Shown: positions 47,154 through 57,790 of the stretch, in pieces
Layout of the letters: each line of letters begins with the position of its first letter
Position numbering within the stretch: position 1 is the stretch's first letter
Source of the DNA: Diphasiastrum complanatum
Lineage: Eukaryota > Streptophyta > Lycopodiopsida > Lycopodiales > Lycopodiaceae
Assembly: GCA_029204225.1 (NCBI GenBank)
Contig: CM055108.1
Location: 47,538,815 to 47,602,814 of the forward strand
DNA: 64,000 nucleotides
Direction of reading: 5' to 3'
Made by a program: the position numbers and the translations under genes
The notes under the pieces: generated by a model
Seen by the model: only the letters and a program-made list of their open reading frames with translations
Database searches by the model: none
What the model was told of the DNA's origin: nothing

Positions 47154-47860
47154 GTGGATAAGGTACTTGCGCACAAATTTAGAATTTTTATTGATAAAGT
47201 TTGTGTTTGGCTGCTGCTGCAATTTAACTATGAGTTGCAATGGCATGTGGACTATTCATTTTTGCCAGGTCTAATGGGTTTTACTTGGGTCGACTTGAAA
47301 GCCCCCTGGGAGAAAATAGATTTTTTGAATCTATGGAATAAACTTACACTCGATTAGAAGGGGTGCCTTTGTTGGGCAATTTTGCAAGGCAAAATTGTCA
47401 TACCTTTTGGTAGTGTAGACTTATATGTAGGTTGTACATTACATATGCATTAGAGTATTTGAAGCAAAAAGAAATGGACTTTTTCGAATATTATTTAGGA
47501 CAAATAGACTATTATAAAAGACATTGCCAATTCAATTTGTACCAACCAAAGAAGGCTTCAAATTTTGCAAAGTTTGATAGAAAAGTTCTATTACAAGATA
47601 TTGATGTCACATATTTGGAGCTGTGGGAGCTGTATTCCGATTGGGAAGTGGGCTACCATGTTCACTATGAGAATGTCGCCTGTGCCATCAAAGAAAGAAG
47701 AGCAAACAAAGATCACAGAAAATTTGCTACTTATTTTGTAACACATTTTGGTACATTTGTCGGCCATGTCCTGTCGGCAATGCAAAGCCTCTTCTTTAAT
47801 TTTACAAATCTTCCACTCTTGAAAGATCACATTTCCACCATTGACAAATTCTTTGGTTGA
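47154..47860 (+). pseudogene. unrecognised plus-strand coding region inside element G
   Basis: Two open stretches, 47154-47357 (DKVLAHKFRIFIDKVCVW) and 47432-47860 (142 aa). The longer one is rich in aromatics and charged residues (EMDFFEYYLGQIDYYKRH; WELYSDWEVGYHVHYENVAC; KDHRKFATYFVTHFG) and reads like a real folded protein, with better codon usage than the antisense frame. No copia gag motif. The last 80 bases overlap the end of a minus-strand domain copy. It could be captured host sequence or part of an unusual gag. I do not recognise it. Confidence 0.4.
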
Positions 47861-47869
47861 AAACAAGTA

Positions 47870-48290
47870 GATTCTACAATCTCTACTTGAAGAGCAAAAC
47901 ACTACCATTATTCCTATAATTGAAATACGATAATCTTTGGTCCTTACATTGGAATGATCATGCACAAAGCATGTGGACACAAAGATTTCCAAAGCAAATG
48001 ATGTTTCATCTTTTATGACTCTATTCAAACTATTACAAAAATAGTTATCCAATGAAATTGCTTTATCAACAACAAATGTAGATTTCAAAGCATCCCATTT
48101 CATTGTCTTGTCATACAAAGTAATAAACACCATGAATCTTAAAGGTAAGAAACAAGTCACCTCATGTCTACTACTACTTTCCAAAAAGTATTCAAAGATA
48201 GTAGACTTTCCAATGCTCACCACCCTTGCAAGATGCACACTTGAATGGACAATTTGCATGCAATTTGATGACTCGGCCACTCCCTTAGAA
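47870..48290 (-). pseudogene. element H: unrecognised domain, copy c
   Basis: Minus strand, downstream of the protease frame. CFLPLRFMVF, YDKTMKWDAL and NSLNRVIKDETSFALEIFVS align with YFPCKLTLVM, KSRKWKCL and FNKIMNDVFIHKDENCKFSI in the copy at 50 kb. This is the fourth and weakest member of the domain family first seen in copia 1. Frame is open but flanked by breaks. Confidence 0.5.
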
Positions 48291-48958
48291 CTCTCATGCT
48301 TTGAGGCTGATCCTCAAGATGTTCCTCCTTTTGATGCTCCTCCTCAATGCAAGCAAGATCACACTTTTCCAAGATCTCCTCTTGAGTGATCTCCTCATTT
48401 GCCAAGCTCATTCTTTTAAAAGCAACACTAGATTCCAACTTAAACAACCTTCCATGTTTAAATCCCTTTGCAATGCAAACATCATTCTTCAAGATGAAGC
48501 AAACACCATGCTTAAAGTGGACATCCAAACCACTTTCTAAGAGTAGACCAACACTAAGCAAATTCTTGGTGATTGATGGTACATAATGGACATTTTCTAG
48601 ATCCATGCATTTTGAGGATTCTAGACACAAAGAGATGGTAACAACACCATCTATCCTACACTCTTCATCATTTGCAGTAAAGACAAACTTTTTAGCAGCA
48701 TTGAAAGAGTGTAAGGTTGAGAAAAAGTCCTTTTCACAAGACATGTGGGAGCTAGCCCCACTGTCGATCCACCAATTGTCTCTTGAATTGCTATTGCTTG
48801 TTGGTGAGGATGTAGATGCCATCAAGAATACATCTACTTCATCCTCCTCCTCCTCCTTTGCAAGGTTTCCTTGTTTGTCCTCCTCAACTTATGCTCTTAG
48901 CCTCTTGTAGCATTCAGATGCATAATGCCCCTTCTTTCCACAAAAGAAGCATTTCAGC
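48217..48958 (-). pseudogene. element H: zinc knuckle and aspartic protease
   Basis: Minus strand: knuckle CFFCGKKGHYASEC near 48955-48914 (perfect C-x2-C-x4-H-x4-C), an in-frame TAA near 48898, a Glu-rich linker, then protease WWIDSGASSHMSCEKDFFST near 48770. After it come CMDLENVHYVPSITKNLLSV and LFKLESS. The protease frame (48825-48217) is open for 202 codons and ends in an acidic tail. Integrase is absent; the domain copy c follows instead. Confidence 0.8.
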
Positions 48959-49850
48959 TTTGACTTGTCCTTTGAGCTTGATGCATCATCCTCTTCTTTG
49001 GCCTTCTTTGGATGCTTCTTCTTTCCATTGGTCTTCTTTTTGCCCTTAAACTACTTTCAAACAAATCTTGCCAAGAAATGGATTTGATTGTCTCCAGAAA
49101 CTCACTCTCCTCCATGAGAAAATAAAGATTTCTTTTTGATTTATTAGGATCACAAAGAACTAACATCATGTTACCACAATCTAGAGAATTAGTCTCATCC
49201 AAATTGGCAAGACTATGCATGCTATAATAACAAAGTGTTTGCAATATATCTTCATGCTTGTTTACCATGCTAATCTCAGATCCAATGAGGCTAAATACTT
49301 CATTATGGAGATAAGTGTCTTTAGAAGATGATTCATTTACTCTCATAAAGAGTTTACAATTTGCCTCAATACAAATTTTCAAACTATGAGTGAACAAATC
49401 ACTTTTGCTCTTGCATGACTCAAGAGCATACATTTGATGAAATAACCATTTGCTTTCCAATTGATTTAAAATCAATTTCAATCTTTTAAGAACATCATCT
49501 ATGTTCTCAAGAGAGACTTCATACTCAACTAGTATGGCTTTACTCCAATTTTGAGATGCAATGATCTCACTAAAGCAGATTGATTTATCAAATGACATAA
49601 GAGAAGTAAGTATGAGATGTATACCACATGAGATATGCTCCTCTTTCCCTTGAAATGTGAGCCACATGGATTCAACCATATTTCTTGAGTTTATTTTTGA
49701 AATCACAATTTGAGGAGGTCTCTCCTCCTCAATCCTTGGCACACTTGAACCTTGAGAAGGATTCTCCTCGTCAATCCTTGGCACATTTGAACCTTGAGAT
49801 GACTCCTTAAGATCCTCTTCATGGTGCTGATGGAAATCCGAGACCTCCAT
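48954..49850 (-). pseudogene. element H: unrecognised domain, copy b
   Basis: A 298-codon open minus frame. An acidic linker with two repeats (SSQGSNVPRIDEE / PSQGSSVPRIEEE) leads to VESMWLTFQGKEEHISCG, WSKAILVEYEVSLENIDD, LFTHSLKICIEANCKLFMR and ESSSKDTYLHNEVFSLI. It aligns with the copia 1 domain (AESLWLTLHGKEGHPSCC; SRKAILVLYDAYG; EASKVDTYILERV). The C-terminal part (LEDETNS-like region, then FLETIKSISWQDLFESSL) is basic before the knuckle. Frame shift at the junction to the knuckle. Confidence 0.65.
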
Positions 49851-49859
49851 GTCTCATAA

Positions 49860-50344
49860 TGATCACAACAAGTATGACCATTCAATATGCACTTCCTATG
49901 ATTATCAAGATTACTTATGCTAGAAACATAAGTCCAAAAATCACCTCAACTTGGCATGATTTTTCCAATATTGAAATCAAAAGGTATCTCCATCTCAATA
50001 ATGCTAACTACTTGCTTATGGATATAAGTGTCCACTTTGGATGCTTCACTTATTATCATAAGAAGTTTACAACTTGCCTTTAAGATTGAAAACTTACAAT
50101 TTTCATCTTTATGAATGAACACATCATTCATGATCTTATTGAAACTAGAAGAATTTACATTATGAAGACATTTCCATTTTCTTGACTTCATAACTAATGT
50201 AAGCTTACAAGGAAAATATGCTTTTCTATACTTTAAGGCATCACGCTCAACTAGTATTGCCTTAAGACACCTTTGAGATACAAAAATCCCTTCAAAGCAA
50301 AATAGATCTTCATAAGTTGACATGAGAGCATAAATGAAACTATT
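49860..50344 (-). pseudogene. element H: unrecognised domain, copy a (C-terminal part)
   Basis: Minus strand 50340-49946 is open: YEDLFCFEGIFVSQRCLKAI, LVERDALKYRKAYF, CKLLMIISEASKVDTYIHKQ. After a stop, DHYETWRSRIS (near 49870) matches DPYEAWKPRIF of copia 1, so homology covers the domain to its end. Its N-terminal part lies beyond a solo LTR, at 51023-51592, and the two halves are in the same reading frame across the insertion. Confidence 0.65.
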
Positions 50345-51022
50345 AAAAATTCACAATTCTAGCTTGACTAGTTTTGGTCATATGACTTGTAAATAGTTAG
50401 ATGGTCATGATGTGGCTTGTCACACGTGCCAAATAGCATAGGATTCCATTCATAAGGATGTTCTCAAGTAGACCTAAGTGTTAGAACCTTTGGAATGAGT
50501 CCAAATTATGCTTAGATACAAGGGAGAAAAAATAGGAGCTATTTTTGGTAGTTTTTGCATTGTTGAGGGATCTCCAAGATTTCAACCCTAACTTGGTAGG
50601 GATGAAAGATCCACCAAAACTGGCATTAGGAATAGGTTTAGGGCTACTCATACCTGCCCAAAACCGTGATGGATCATGTATATATAGGTGATGATATCTC
50701 ACCAAAATCAATCAAGCAATTCCATGTTTTTTCTCTCATAATGGTGCAATTGCTCTCTATGTTCATAATTGTTTGAGTACTTGTGATTACTAATGATTAT
50801 AGGATTGAATGTAGGTCTGGTGTACAGTACTCAGACTATGGGAGGCCGTACTTTCACACGTGTGAATCCTTCTTCAAGGATTTGGGCCATTTAGTGAGGT
50901 TCAAGCATAAATTTTTGATGGATTTTGATGGTTCAACTTGTGCTAATCTTATGAAATCATAATCTATTGTTTTCCTCATCATTTCAAGTGTTTTAGGATC
51001 CTTATTTGCTGTAATTTTTACA
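50341..51022 (+). mobile_element. solo LTR of the G family, inserted in element H
   Basis: About 680 bp, homologous over its length to 45874-46571 (acaattctagcttgactag; gtatataggtgat region; atttgctgtaattttt at the end). AAACTAT occurs at both edges (50335-50341 and 51025-51031), consistent with a target duplication. No primer-binding site follows. Removing it and one flank copy keeps the minus frame of element H open. Confidence 0.75.
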
Positions 51023-51592
51023 AAAACTATTTTCATTTTGTGACTGATGCTCCTTATTCTTGATTGATTTCTCTTGGATCATAACAATAAGATTGAACTT
51101 ATCTAAAGTTCCAAGCAAAATACTTTCCAAGGACATAAAATAAATCCAAGTTACTTTCATGAAAGTGACATCTATCTTTGCATCTTGAACCAAACAATAC
51201 ACTTCCAAATGAAAAATTTCAAAAGATTTGACATGTGTTGTGATGGACTCTTGAAGACAAATCTTGCAAGTCCTTATGAGACTCCAAGCCTCATTCACCT
51301 TTCCACAAAGGAAACACCTTTCCTTGGACTTGTCCTTCTTGTATTTGCATTTCGAACTTGAAGCTCCATCCTTCACCTCGGCCCCCTTGCCTTGGTTCTC
51401 CTTGGATGGATTGGTCTTCTTTTTGTAGCATCTTGAGAAAATATATCCTCCCCTGCCACAAACGTTGCACTTAGGATCCTTTCTTTCCTTCAATAGGATG
51501 CGACCTATTGATGCCATGTGAATAAAAACCTGTGATATGATTCTACAAATGTAATTTGTGACGTTCAAGAGACTAGATTTGAACATCTTCAA
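51023..51592 (-). pseudogene. element H: gag remnant with variant knuckle, domain copy a start
   Basis: Minus strand: a gag-like start MASIGRILLKERKDP leads at once into CNVCGRGGYIFSRC, a knuckle whose His is replaced by Tyr. The capsid part of gag has therefore been deleted. Then Lys-rich linker, a second CxxC (RCFLCGK), and TCKICLQESITTHVKSFEIF, FHLEVYCLVQDAKIDVTFMK. The latter loosely resembles the EVFSLIGSEIS part of copy b, hinting at yet another repeat of the domain. The frame runs open into the solo LTR. Confidence 0.6.
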
Positions 51593-53176
51593 TAATCTAG
51601 AATGATCTACAAAAGATCTAGCTCACAAACCTAAGAATCAATCTTCACACTAATTACTAGTCACTTGGAAACTTTGCTTTGATCACTAAGACAAAAGCAC
51701 ACAATCTTTGAATCAAATCATAAAAGAAATCAGATCCAATCTCCTATTGGACTCATCAAATACTAATGACTTTTTTTTTTAAAGTTGAAATGGATATGAA
51801 AAGATTTGACACGTAGATTTTCCTTTTCACTTGACTAGTTCTCTCAACACTTGAGATTCTTGAACAAAAGATGGGTTATGTTTCAAACACATGAAAATCA
51901 AACTTAATCACTTCTTTTGGACTCACTCTTGACCCAAATTATCTCACTCTTGAGATTTAGAATGAATTTGATTTGATTTAAAAACAAACTATACCACCAA
52001 TTTTTCATAAAGCTTAAAAATTTAGACAACTAGAGATTCACAAAGATCTCAGTCATGCATGAATACACAAATATGGACTCCTCATTCTAGACATCCAATG
52101 GGATCACAAATTGACCCTCACACTCTCGCAAAGAAAGTTGAATAGAACTAATTTGAGTTTCATACATTCTATGTCAATTTTTGCTCAACAAATTGAATTC
52201 AATCACTCCTATTGGATTCCACCAATTACTCTACTTTTTAAGACTTGGAATGAAATTCAAAATCAAAAGTTGTGATTTTTCTCACTAAGATATTGTGCTT
52301 CAAATAGCTATTACTACTTAGAAAGATTTGATCACCTAGGAGAAGCCAAATTCTTCACCTATAACAACACATAATGAGCTTCTAGATCTTGCCCTCTACA
52401 AAGGAAGGAACTCTTAGAAAATTGGATCTCTCTCTACACATTTGCCATAGACACCTTAATGACTCTTTTCGAACCTTACAATCACTGAAACAAATTGAGT
52501 AGGGTTGAACAATGTGACTTGGATCTCAATCTCTTTTCTAGAACTCTCAATTTAAGCCAATCTATGTCAAATTCTACAAAAGATTTGCATAGATGCTCTA
52601 TATGCACTAGAAACTCTCAAAGGTTTCACTTGGAGGACAGATCCAAGGATGTTTTCTAGCAAATTGATGCTTCTAAATTTGACCCTATCACTCTTGAACA
52701 AATCTAGAGTGATGGTACAATGGATTTCATCCTCTCACCTTGCATATCACTCCTTAATCTATGATTTTTAGCAAAATCTCTCTTAACTTCAACATACACT
52801 CAAAAAATCAGAGAAGATCAATTAATGTACCTATTTCAAGCTTCAATTTTAACTTTTTGGCTGATCTAATCCAATAATTAATCAAGGGATGAGATTCACT
52901 ATAGAAAATGCTTGATTTTGCACCAAAAATCACTGAAATTGGGTATGTGAGTCAAATTCTACAAATTTTTGAAATTTCTCAGTCAAAACCGGATCTGTAC
53001 AGCCTCACACGTGTGAAAAGAGTTCCTACAGCCCACAACAAGATCTGGACCAAAAATTTTGAGGATAGCTATCAAATCCAACTCGCTACACAAAATTTGA
53101 CTAGTTTCCAAAAAACTACTAATTTTGGCATTGATTTGGATTAACCCTATCAATTTCAACAAAAACTCTTGTACTA
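51593..53176 (-). other. leader of element H, non-coding
   Basis: Sequence between the 5' LTR and the first coding block on the minus strand. Many stops in all frames. It contains several cacacgtgtg-like palindromes (for example near 53008). An unusually long leader, about 1.6 kb. Confidence 0.5.
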
Positions 53177-53989
53177 GGCTTTGATACCATGTGGAAAAAG
53201 TACAAAAAGGACCAAGAGTGGATCCTAATCTGATCCTCAAGAGGGATTGGTTGTCAGATTACTTGATCTATCAATCTACTTGAGATTAAGATCAATCTAG
53301 ATCAATTCTAGACACAAAATCCTAACAAGAACAATCATTAATTGAAGGTAGGTGTACTTTCTGGTTTCACACATGTGAAACACTATATGAGTACTTACTC
53401 CAACCTGAAAATCAAGTACACATTGATAGAACCTCAAAACAATCAAAACAAATGTAGACAAATGGAGAGAATCACTCAAAATTGCTTCCAAAACCAAGAT
53501 TGGTATCTCACACTGATTATGGCCAAATGTGGCTCTATATATACAATAAGTGGGAGCTCGTGGTAATGATCATCCCTCTGATCCCACATGATGCAAAACT
53601 GACACTTGGACAAAAACTTCTATTTTGAGCATTTATGGTCCATTTTTCTTCTATATGGAGATCTAATTGAAAATCTTCTAGAAGTCAAAATTTGCCTACT
53701 TCAGCTTATTCCACACATGTGAGCTGTCCTCTACACATGTGATATGACACCTAGCCAAAGGATGTGGCTCATGCAATCAATAGATTGATGCCATGTGTCA
53801 TATGTCTAGAAAACTAGTTTTTGGCCTTTTTAGCCACTAGAACTTGAATTAAATCATATGTACAACCTATATGATTATGGTACATGACAAGTATACTATT
53901 TTCACACATGGGAACAAGCTCCACACATGTGTGTTTATCTATATACAAGATTTTTGGCCTCTACCAAGCTTATTTTTGCATTTTTCACA
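53177..53989 (-). mobile_element. 5' LTR of element H and primer-binding site
   Basis: LTR 53190-53989 (800 bp), minus orientation: starts TGTGAAAAATGC and ends ACTTTTTCCACA. The primer-binding site TGGTATCAAAGCC follows (53177-53189). The LTR is related to the solo LTR at 60048-60738 in its last 60 bases. Its outer edge cuts the left palindrome arm: tagaggatggttgggaatgc continues immediately after the LTR. Confidence 0.8.
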
Positions 53990-54249
53990 TAGAGGATGGT
54001 TGGGAATGCTCAAGGTCCTGAAACTGAAAGAAACAAAAACTATCTATATCCAAAATTGGAGTACTAATAATCTGAGAAATATTATCAAGATAAGAAATTA
54101 AATTATAACGATTCTCATAAACTAGCTTATCGATATCGAACAGAGCAAAAAAAAATACTAGCAAAATACTCTAATTTTTCAGATGGAATGTCACTGACAT
54201 TTAAAAAATCAAGAAGTTTGTTATCTGAGGACATGGAGGAACTAGCCAT
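53990..54249 (-). pseudogene. palindrome gene A, left copy, cut by element H
   Basis: Minus strand from ATG 54249: MASSSMSSDNKLLDFL, then YENRYNLISYLDN. It runs open into FCFFQFQDLEHSQP where the LTR of element H truncates it. In the right copy this place has TAG instead of CAG, so the left copy preserves the original codon. No known domain. The gene diverges from the H3-like gene across the motif array. Confidence 0.6.
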
Positions 54250-54257
54250 ATTGAACC

Positions 54258-56065
54258 CGATATCGGTTCAACGCGACAAAATGATATCGGTAGAGGACAG
54301 AACAAGAGTGTGCACGTTGATCCGATATCGCTAGGACGAGATTGAAATTTTCCGCGAGAATACGTCAGAAGTGGGTGATATCGATTCAGCGCACCTGAAT
54401 GAATCCGACCATGCAATGTTTGGGAACTGGCGCGTCGACGATATCGTGAGATAGAAAGAAAACAAAAAGACTTGTAAGTTTAGAATAACAGATCATGGAA
54501 TCGAAATATGACAAGTGGTGTCCATATTTATAGTCAATTCCTGTTGATCACAACTATACATTTGTCAAGTAACGAATTGAGAAACACATCCTATATTTAT
54601 CCACCAATCAGAGTGAGACAAATTTGTACCTACGCTGGAATACATTAACTAGTCTATAACTAGATTCAACGAATCATCATTAGGCCTAACCCTAGAATCA
54701 GTACCTGTGTCGAAATACATTAAATATTCAGTCAGTAGCCTCCTCGAATAATTATTAAACAAATAATAAATAAATGATAAATGGATATAATTGAAAAAAG
54801 TGTACGAGGAGAATTATTACAATCTCTCAATCTATTTAAGCAGAGTAAAAACGAGATATTTTCTTTTGAGATAATGTTCATTCAAAATATTTGCATTAGT
54901 CGTTCATAAGGAGCTCCAATATAATTCTTCTACGTATGAGATATCAAATCAGCGCGCCTGGCGAAAGATGTTTATTCTCCATTTGGACTACGCGCGTTGA
55001 ATTGCTATAGCAAGAGCAAAAAAAAATTTGAAATTTTGAAAACTATTGGACCCCATTATGCATATTCAAAGCTTGATTTGGTAAACTCTTCATACTGTCC
55101 AAGATTACGTAGAATTTATCGAGTCAAGCTTTGATTATTCATATTTTGTCCAATATTGGTTCAACGTGCGAGAAAAACGCCTCTGGTTTTCAAATGCTGT
55201 ATATGCATGTCGATTAGCTATCGGATGAAATACTAGATATCGGATCAGCACGCTTTTAGACATGACAATGATTTTTCACTTGGACTGTGCACGCCGAATC
55301 GCTATGGTAGGAAACAAAGTTTTTTGACAATTTTCGAAATTATTGGAGTGTATTTTGCATGATCAAAGCTTGATTCGGTAGACTCTTCTTTCTGTCCAAT
55401 GCTAAAGAGCATATATCGAATCAAGCTTTGATCATTCATATTATTTTCCAATATCGGATCAGCGCGTGAAAATAGAATTTATGGTTTTCACATGCAGTAT
55501 ATGCAAGTTGATTTGCTATTGGGTGAAATAATGGCGGCTGAAATATTATGAAATTATAATGATTAAATATATAAAAAGGTTAGATATTTATAGTTTAACA
55601 TTATCAATTTCAACAATAAATTCTAGATGTGACCATATTTTTGTAGCTTTAAATGTAGATGTGACCGTACTTTAGACAAAATTAATTTTGTTTTATTCAA
55701 TATCGACTAATCATTTTGATGATAGACAGATATTTAGTTTGATTTGATTGACAAGCCTCGGAGAAATCATCATCGTAATGCGAACCTCGAACATCCAGCC
55801 CACGACATTTTCAATCATTTCAAAATTTCTCTATATATACTGATAGATGACGCTGAAATTCTTTTGCTTAAAGTTATTACAGTTCTCTACATCCATGCGA
55901 TTGCGATACAACATGCTCGAGACAAACTTCTTACGAACCTCAATTACTCTTCCGCACTCATCCGCAATCAGCTATCGGTATTGTAGAGCTCAGGTATTGG
56001 TTCGAAGCGCTCTACCCTACTTCTCATCCTGGGTTCACCTTCTTCATGCGCTGATCCGATATTGG
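54258..56065. promoter_or_regulatory. motif array, left arm (CGATATCGGATCAACGCG family)
   Basis: At least 13 matches to a loose consensus SRATATYGRWTCRRCGYGC in both orientations. Forward examples: 54258-54275, 54377-54395, 54940-54958, 55151-55170, 55236-55253, 55449-55466. Reverse examples: 54311-54330, 54429-54446, 54991-55009, 55205-55223, 55288-55305, 56048-56065. Forward and reverse copies often alternate. Position between divergent genes suggests promoter or transposase/replication-protein sites; that is inference. CG dinucleotides are kept in most copies, unlike the surrounding AT-rich DNA. Confidence 0.75.
54960..55530 (+). repeat. diverged ~290-bp tandem pair, each with a hairpin
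   Basis: Units about 54960-55235 and 55255-55530 share order: CGCGTTGAATTGCTATAG-like motif, tattggaccccattatgcat/tattggagtgtattttgcat, and caaagcttgatt. Each carries an inverted repeat. In unit 2 it is perfect: GATCAAAGCTTGATTCG at 55361-55377 and CGAATCAAGCTTTGATC at 55417-55433. The right arm has the matching pair at about 61380-61940. Confidence 0.75.
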
Positions 56066-56071
56066 TCAGTA

Positions 56072-56752
56072 ATGGCATGAACCAAGCAAACTGCACGAGG
56101 CCACCCTGGTGGAATACCAATCTCAGGAGTGGGACAGAGAAGTCCACAACCACCACCTCGTCCACTACCACCTCCTCCTAGGCCAAGGGGTAGAAGAAGA
56201 GACCCACCCTGGCTCAAGGATATTCGGAAGCTATAGAAGACAAATAATCTTCTGATCCAAAAGCTCACATATAGAGATCCATCAAGCAGGTGACAAAAAG
56301 TCTATCTGCAGATGTGAGATGGACGGTAACGGCAATTGAGTGCTGCACACAGCATATGAGGATTTTCAGGTGAAATTTTTTTTTGATACTGTTGTTGCAG
56401 TCCCAAGAGGGTGACCATCATGCCCAAGGATTTCAACATTGTGTTCAGGCTTCGGGACACATATGACAAATTTGCAGAATACTTTAGACTTGCTCCCTCC
56501 TCTCCTCCAAAACAAGATTCAGGGAGGACAAAATGAAAGCAATCTCAACCATCTCGATTTGTTATTCATTTACAGAGCGGGAGTGTTTCAAAGAAGAGGA
56601 GGTCGCTTGACCCTCCAAATAAAGCGAGGGATTTTTTCAAGCCATCTTCTTTGGATGAGATTCTTTCTTCTAGGCATTCTCCTCCCAATTCTTCTCCTAA
56701 GTTTCTTTCTTCTCCTCCCAGAACTCCAACTTTAACTTCTCCTCCTAATTAG
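56072..56752 (+). pseudogene. histone H3-like gene, left-arm copy
   Basis: From ATG 56072: M-A, TGA in place of Arg, then TKQTARG, that is the H3 tail start ARTKQTAR with one stop. Then a Pro/Arg-rich stretch (PQPPPRPLPPPPRPRGRRR) replaces the normal K9-K36 tail. The fold starts DIRKL, TAG, KTNNLLI (H3: EIRKYQKSTELLI), then QKLTYRD (H3 RKLPFQR). This helix-1 region is missing 27 bases in the right copy. Then SADVRWTVTAIE (H3 TDLRFQSSAVMALQE). A 7-base deletion destroys the HAKR segment here, but IMPKDF remains. A Ser/Pro-rich tail (SLDPPNK; SSRHSPPNSSPKF) runs in frame to TAG at 56750-56752. No introns. Histone H3 packages DNA in nucleosomes; what this variant packaged is unknown. Confidence 0.8.
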
Positions 56753-56929
56753 ATGATTTTGTTAATGTAAAGGTAGAATCAATTTTGAAAGACAATTCTT
56801 TTTCTGGTTTATCTGTATTACTTTTGTCACCCCCCCGTACTTGCCTTTGTAAATAGTCCTCAATATGTACAGTATGACTAATTGTTAAACACGTATCTTA
56901 AAGGTTTAGGTCCTTGATACAATTTTAGG

Positions 56930-57790
56930 ATGTCGAAGGCCAATGCTGGTCTCTCTCTTTCTAGTTTAGATACAGGTGAATTAGACAGTAGAGATAAAAT
57001 GCTAGGTGACAATGTAGGAGGTGGGGCCATTCAGTATTGGATGGAGTTTTTCCAGATCCCATTCTTTATAGATGTAGCATTGTTTCTCCTTCAATTCATG
57101 GCTGTATTTGATTTTCCTGATTTCAAAAGTCTGCACGATGATATGCTCCAATACGTCAAACTAGAGACTCCAATTCTCGTGCTGCCATACATAACAAAGT
57201 AAGTGTCTTTTTTTCAGATTTTATTGTGTTAAATTTTTCATATGAATTTTGATTTTACATTGATTCTCTTTAACTTATTGTTTTCTAATTGCAGTGATCA
57301 TTGGAGCTTATATGTGTTGTCCTTATATGTCAATGATGAGGGTGTGTATAATCCAGTTTGTTTAAAGATGAACTCTATTATGCACACACACAAAATTGCC
57401 AGGAGCCATATATAGAAAATACTGAAACTCTTTCCAGTACCAAATGCAAAAGCATATACGAAGCTAAAAATTGTTGATGCAGAGGTAAAAATTTATCAAT
57501 ATCGGTTCAACGTGCCCTTGTAGTTATCGTTTGTTTCTTTTCATAACGTGCGGGCTGATCTGATATTCAAAAAATATTTTTTTGATATTGGTTCGACACG
57601 CCCTTGTTTCCATTGTAGATTTAGCTATAACATCCTGCGCGTTGATCCGATATCTCATAATGTTAAAATTTGGATTCTGTAGTCCTCCCAGCAGGTTGAC
57701 TCTATCAGTTGTGGTTGGTATACCGTATACAATGCCAAATACTTTTTTAATTGGCTTGCACTACAAGATGGACTTCCAAATCTAGAAGAG
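56930..57790 (+). pseudogene. Ulp1/adenain-like cysteine protease, left-arm copy
   Basis: Three exons with good borders and consistent phases: 56930-57198 (donor GTAAGT), 57295-57484 (acceptor TTGCAG, donor GTAAAA), 57683-57790 (acceptor TCTGTAG, donor GTAATT). Exon 2 opens with DHWSLYVLSLYVNDEG, the catalytic His-Trp of the C48/C5 fold. Exon 3 holds QQVDSISCGWYTVYNAKYF, the Gln oxyanion residue and Cys nucleophile in S-C-G. The N-terminal part has IQYWMEFFQIPFFIDVAL and SLHDDMLQYVKLETP. Ulp1 enzymes remove SUMO; adenain-type relatives mature viral capsids. One TAG in exon 2 (right copy has CAG). It lies 0.18 kb after the H3-like gene on the same strand; with two stops between, they might once have been one polyprotein. 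The last exon is lost at the palindrome centre. Confidence 0.75.
57485..57682 (+). promoter_or_regulatory. four motif copies inside a protease intron
   Basis: CAATATCGGTTCAACGTGCC (57497-57516), an inverted copy near 57549-57567, GATATTGGTTCGACACGCCC near 57584-57603, and CTGCGCGTTGATCCGATATC (57635-57654). The right arm keeps all four (58527-58690). Two are direct and two inverted, the same family as in the intergenic array. Confidence 0.75.

Noticed and set aside
50341-51022. Reading the two G-family LTRs (45874-46571 and here) as ends of one intact element
   Set aside because: The coding blocks between them are mostly on the opposite strand, no polypurine tract precedes the second LTR, and removing it restores an open frame of element H with AAACTAT at both edges. 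It is better read as a solo LTR.
56439-56735. Plus-strand 98-codon frame in the left arm as a gene
   Set aside because: It is an out-of-frame shadow of the H3-like gene's tail; its Leu/Ile/Phe-rich end corresponds to the Ser/Pro-rich tail read in the wrong frame.
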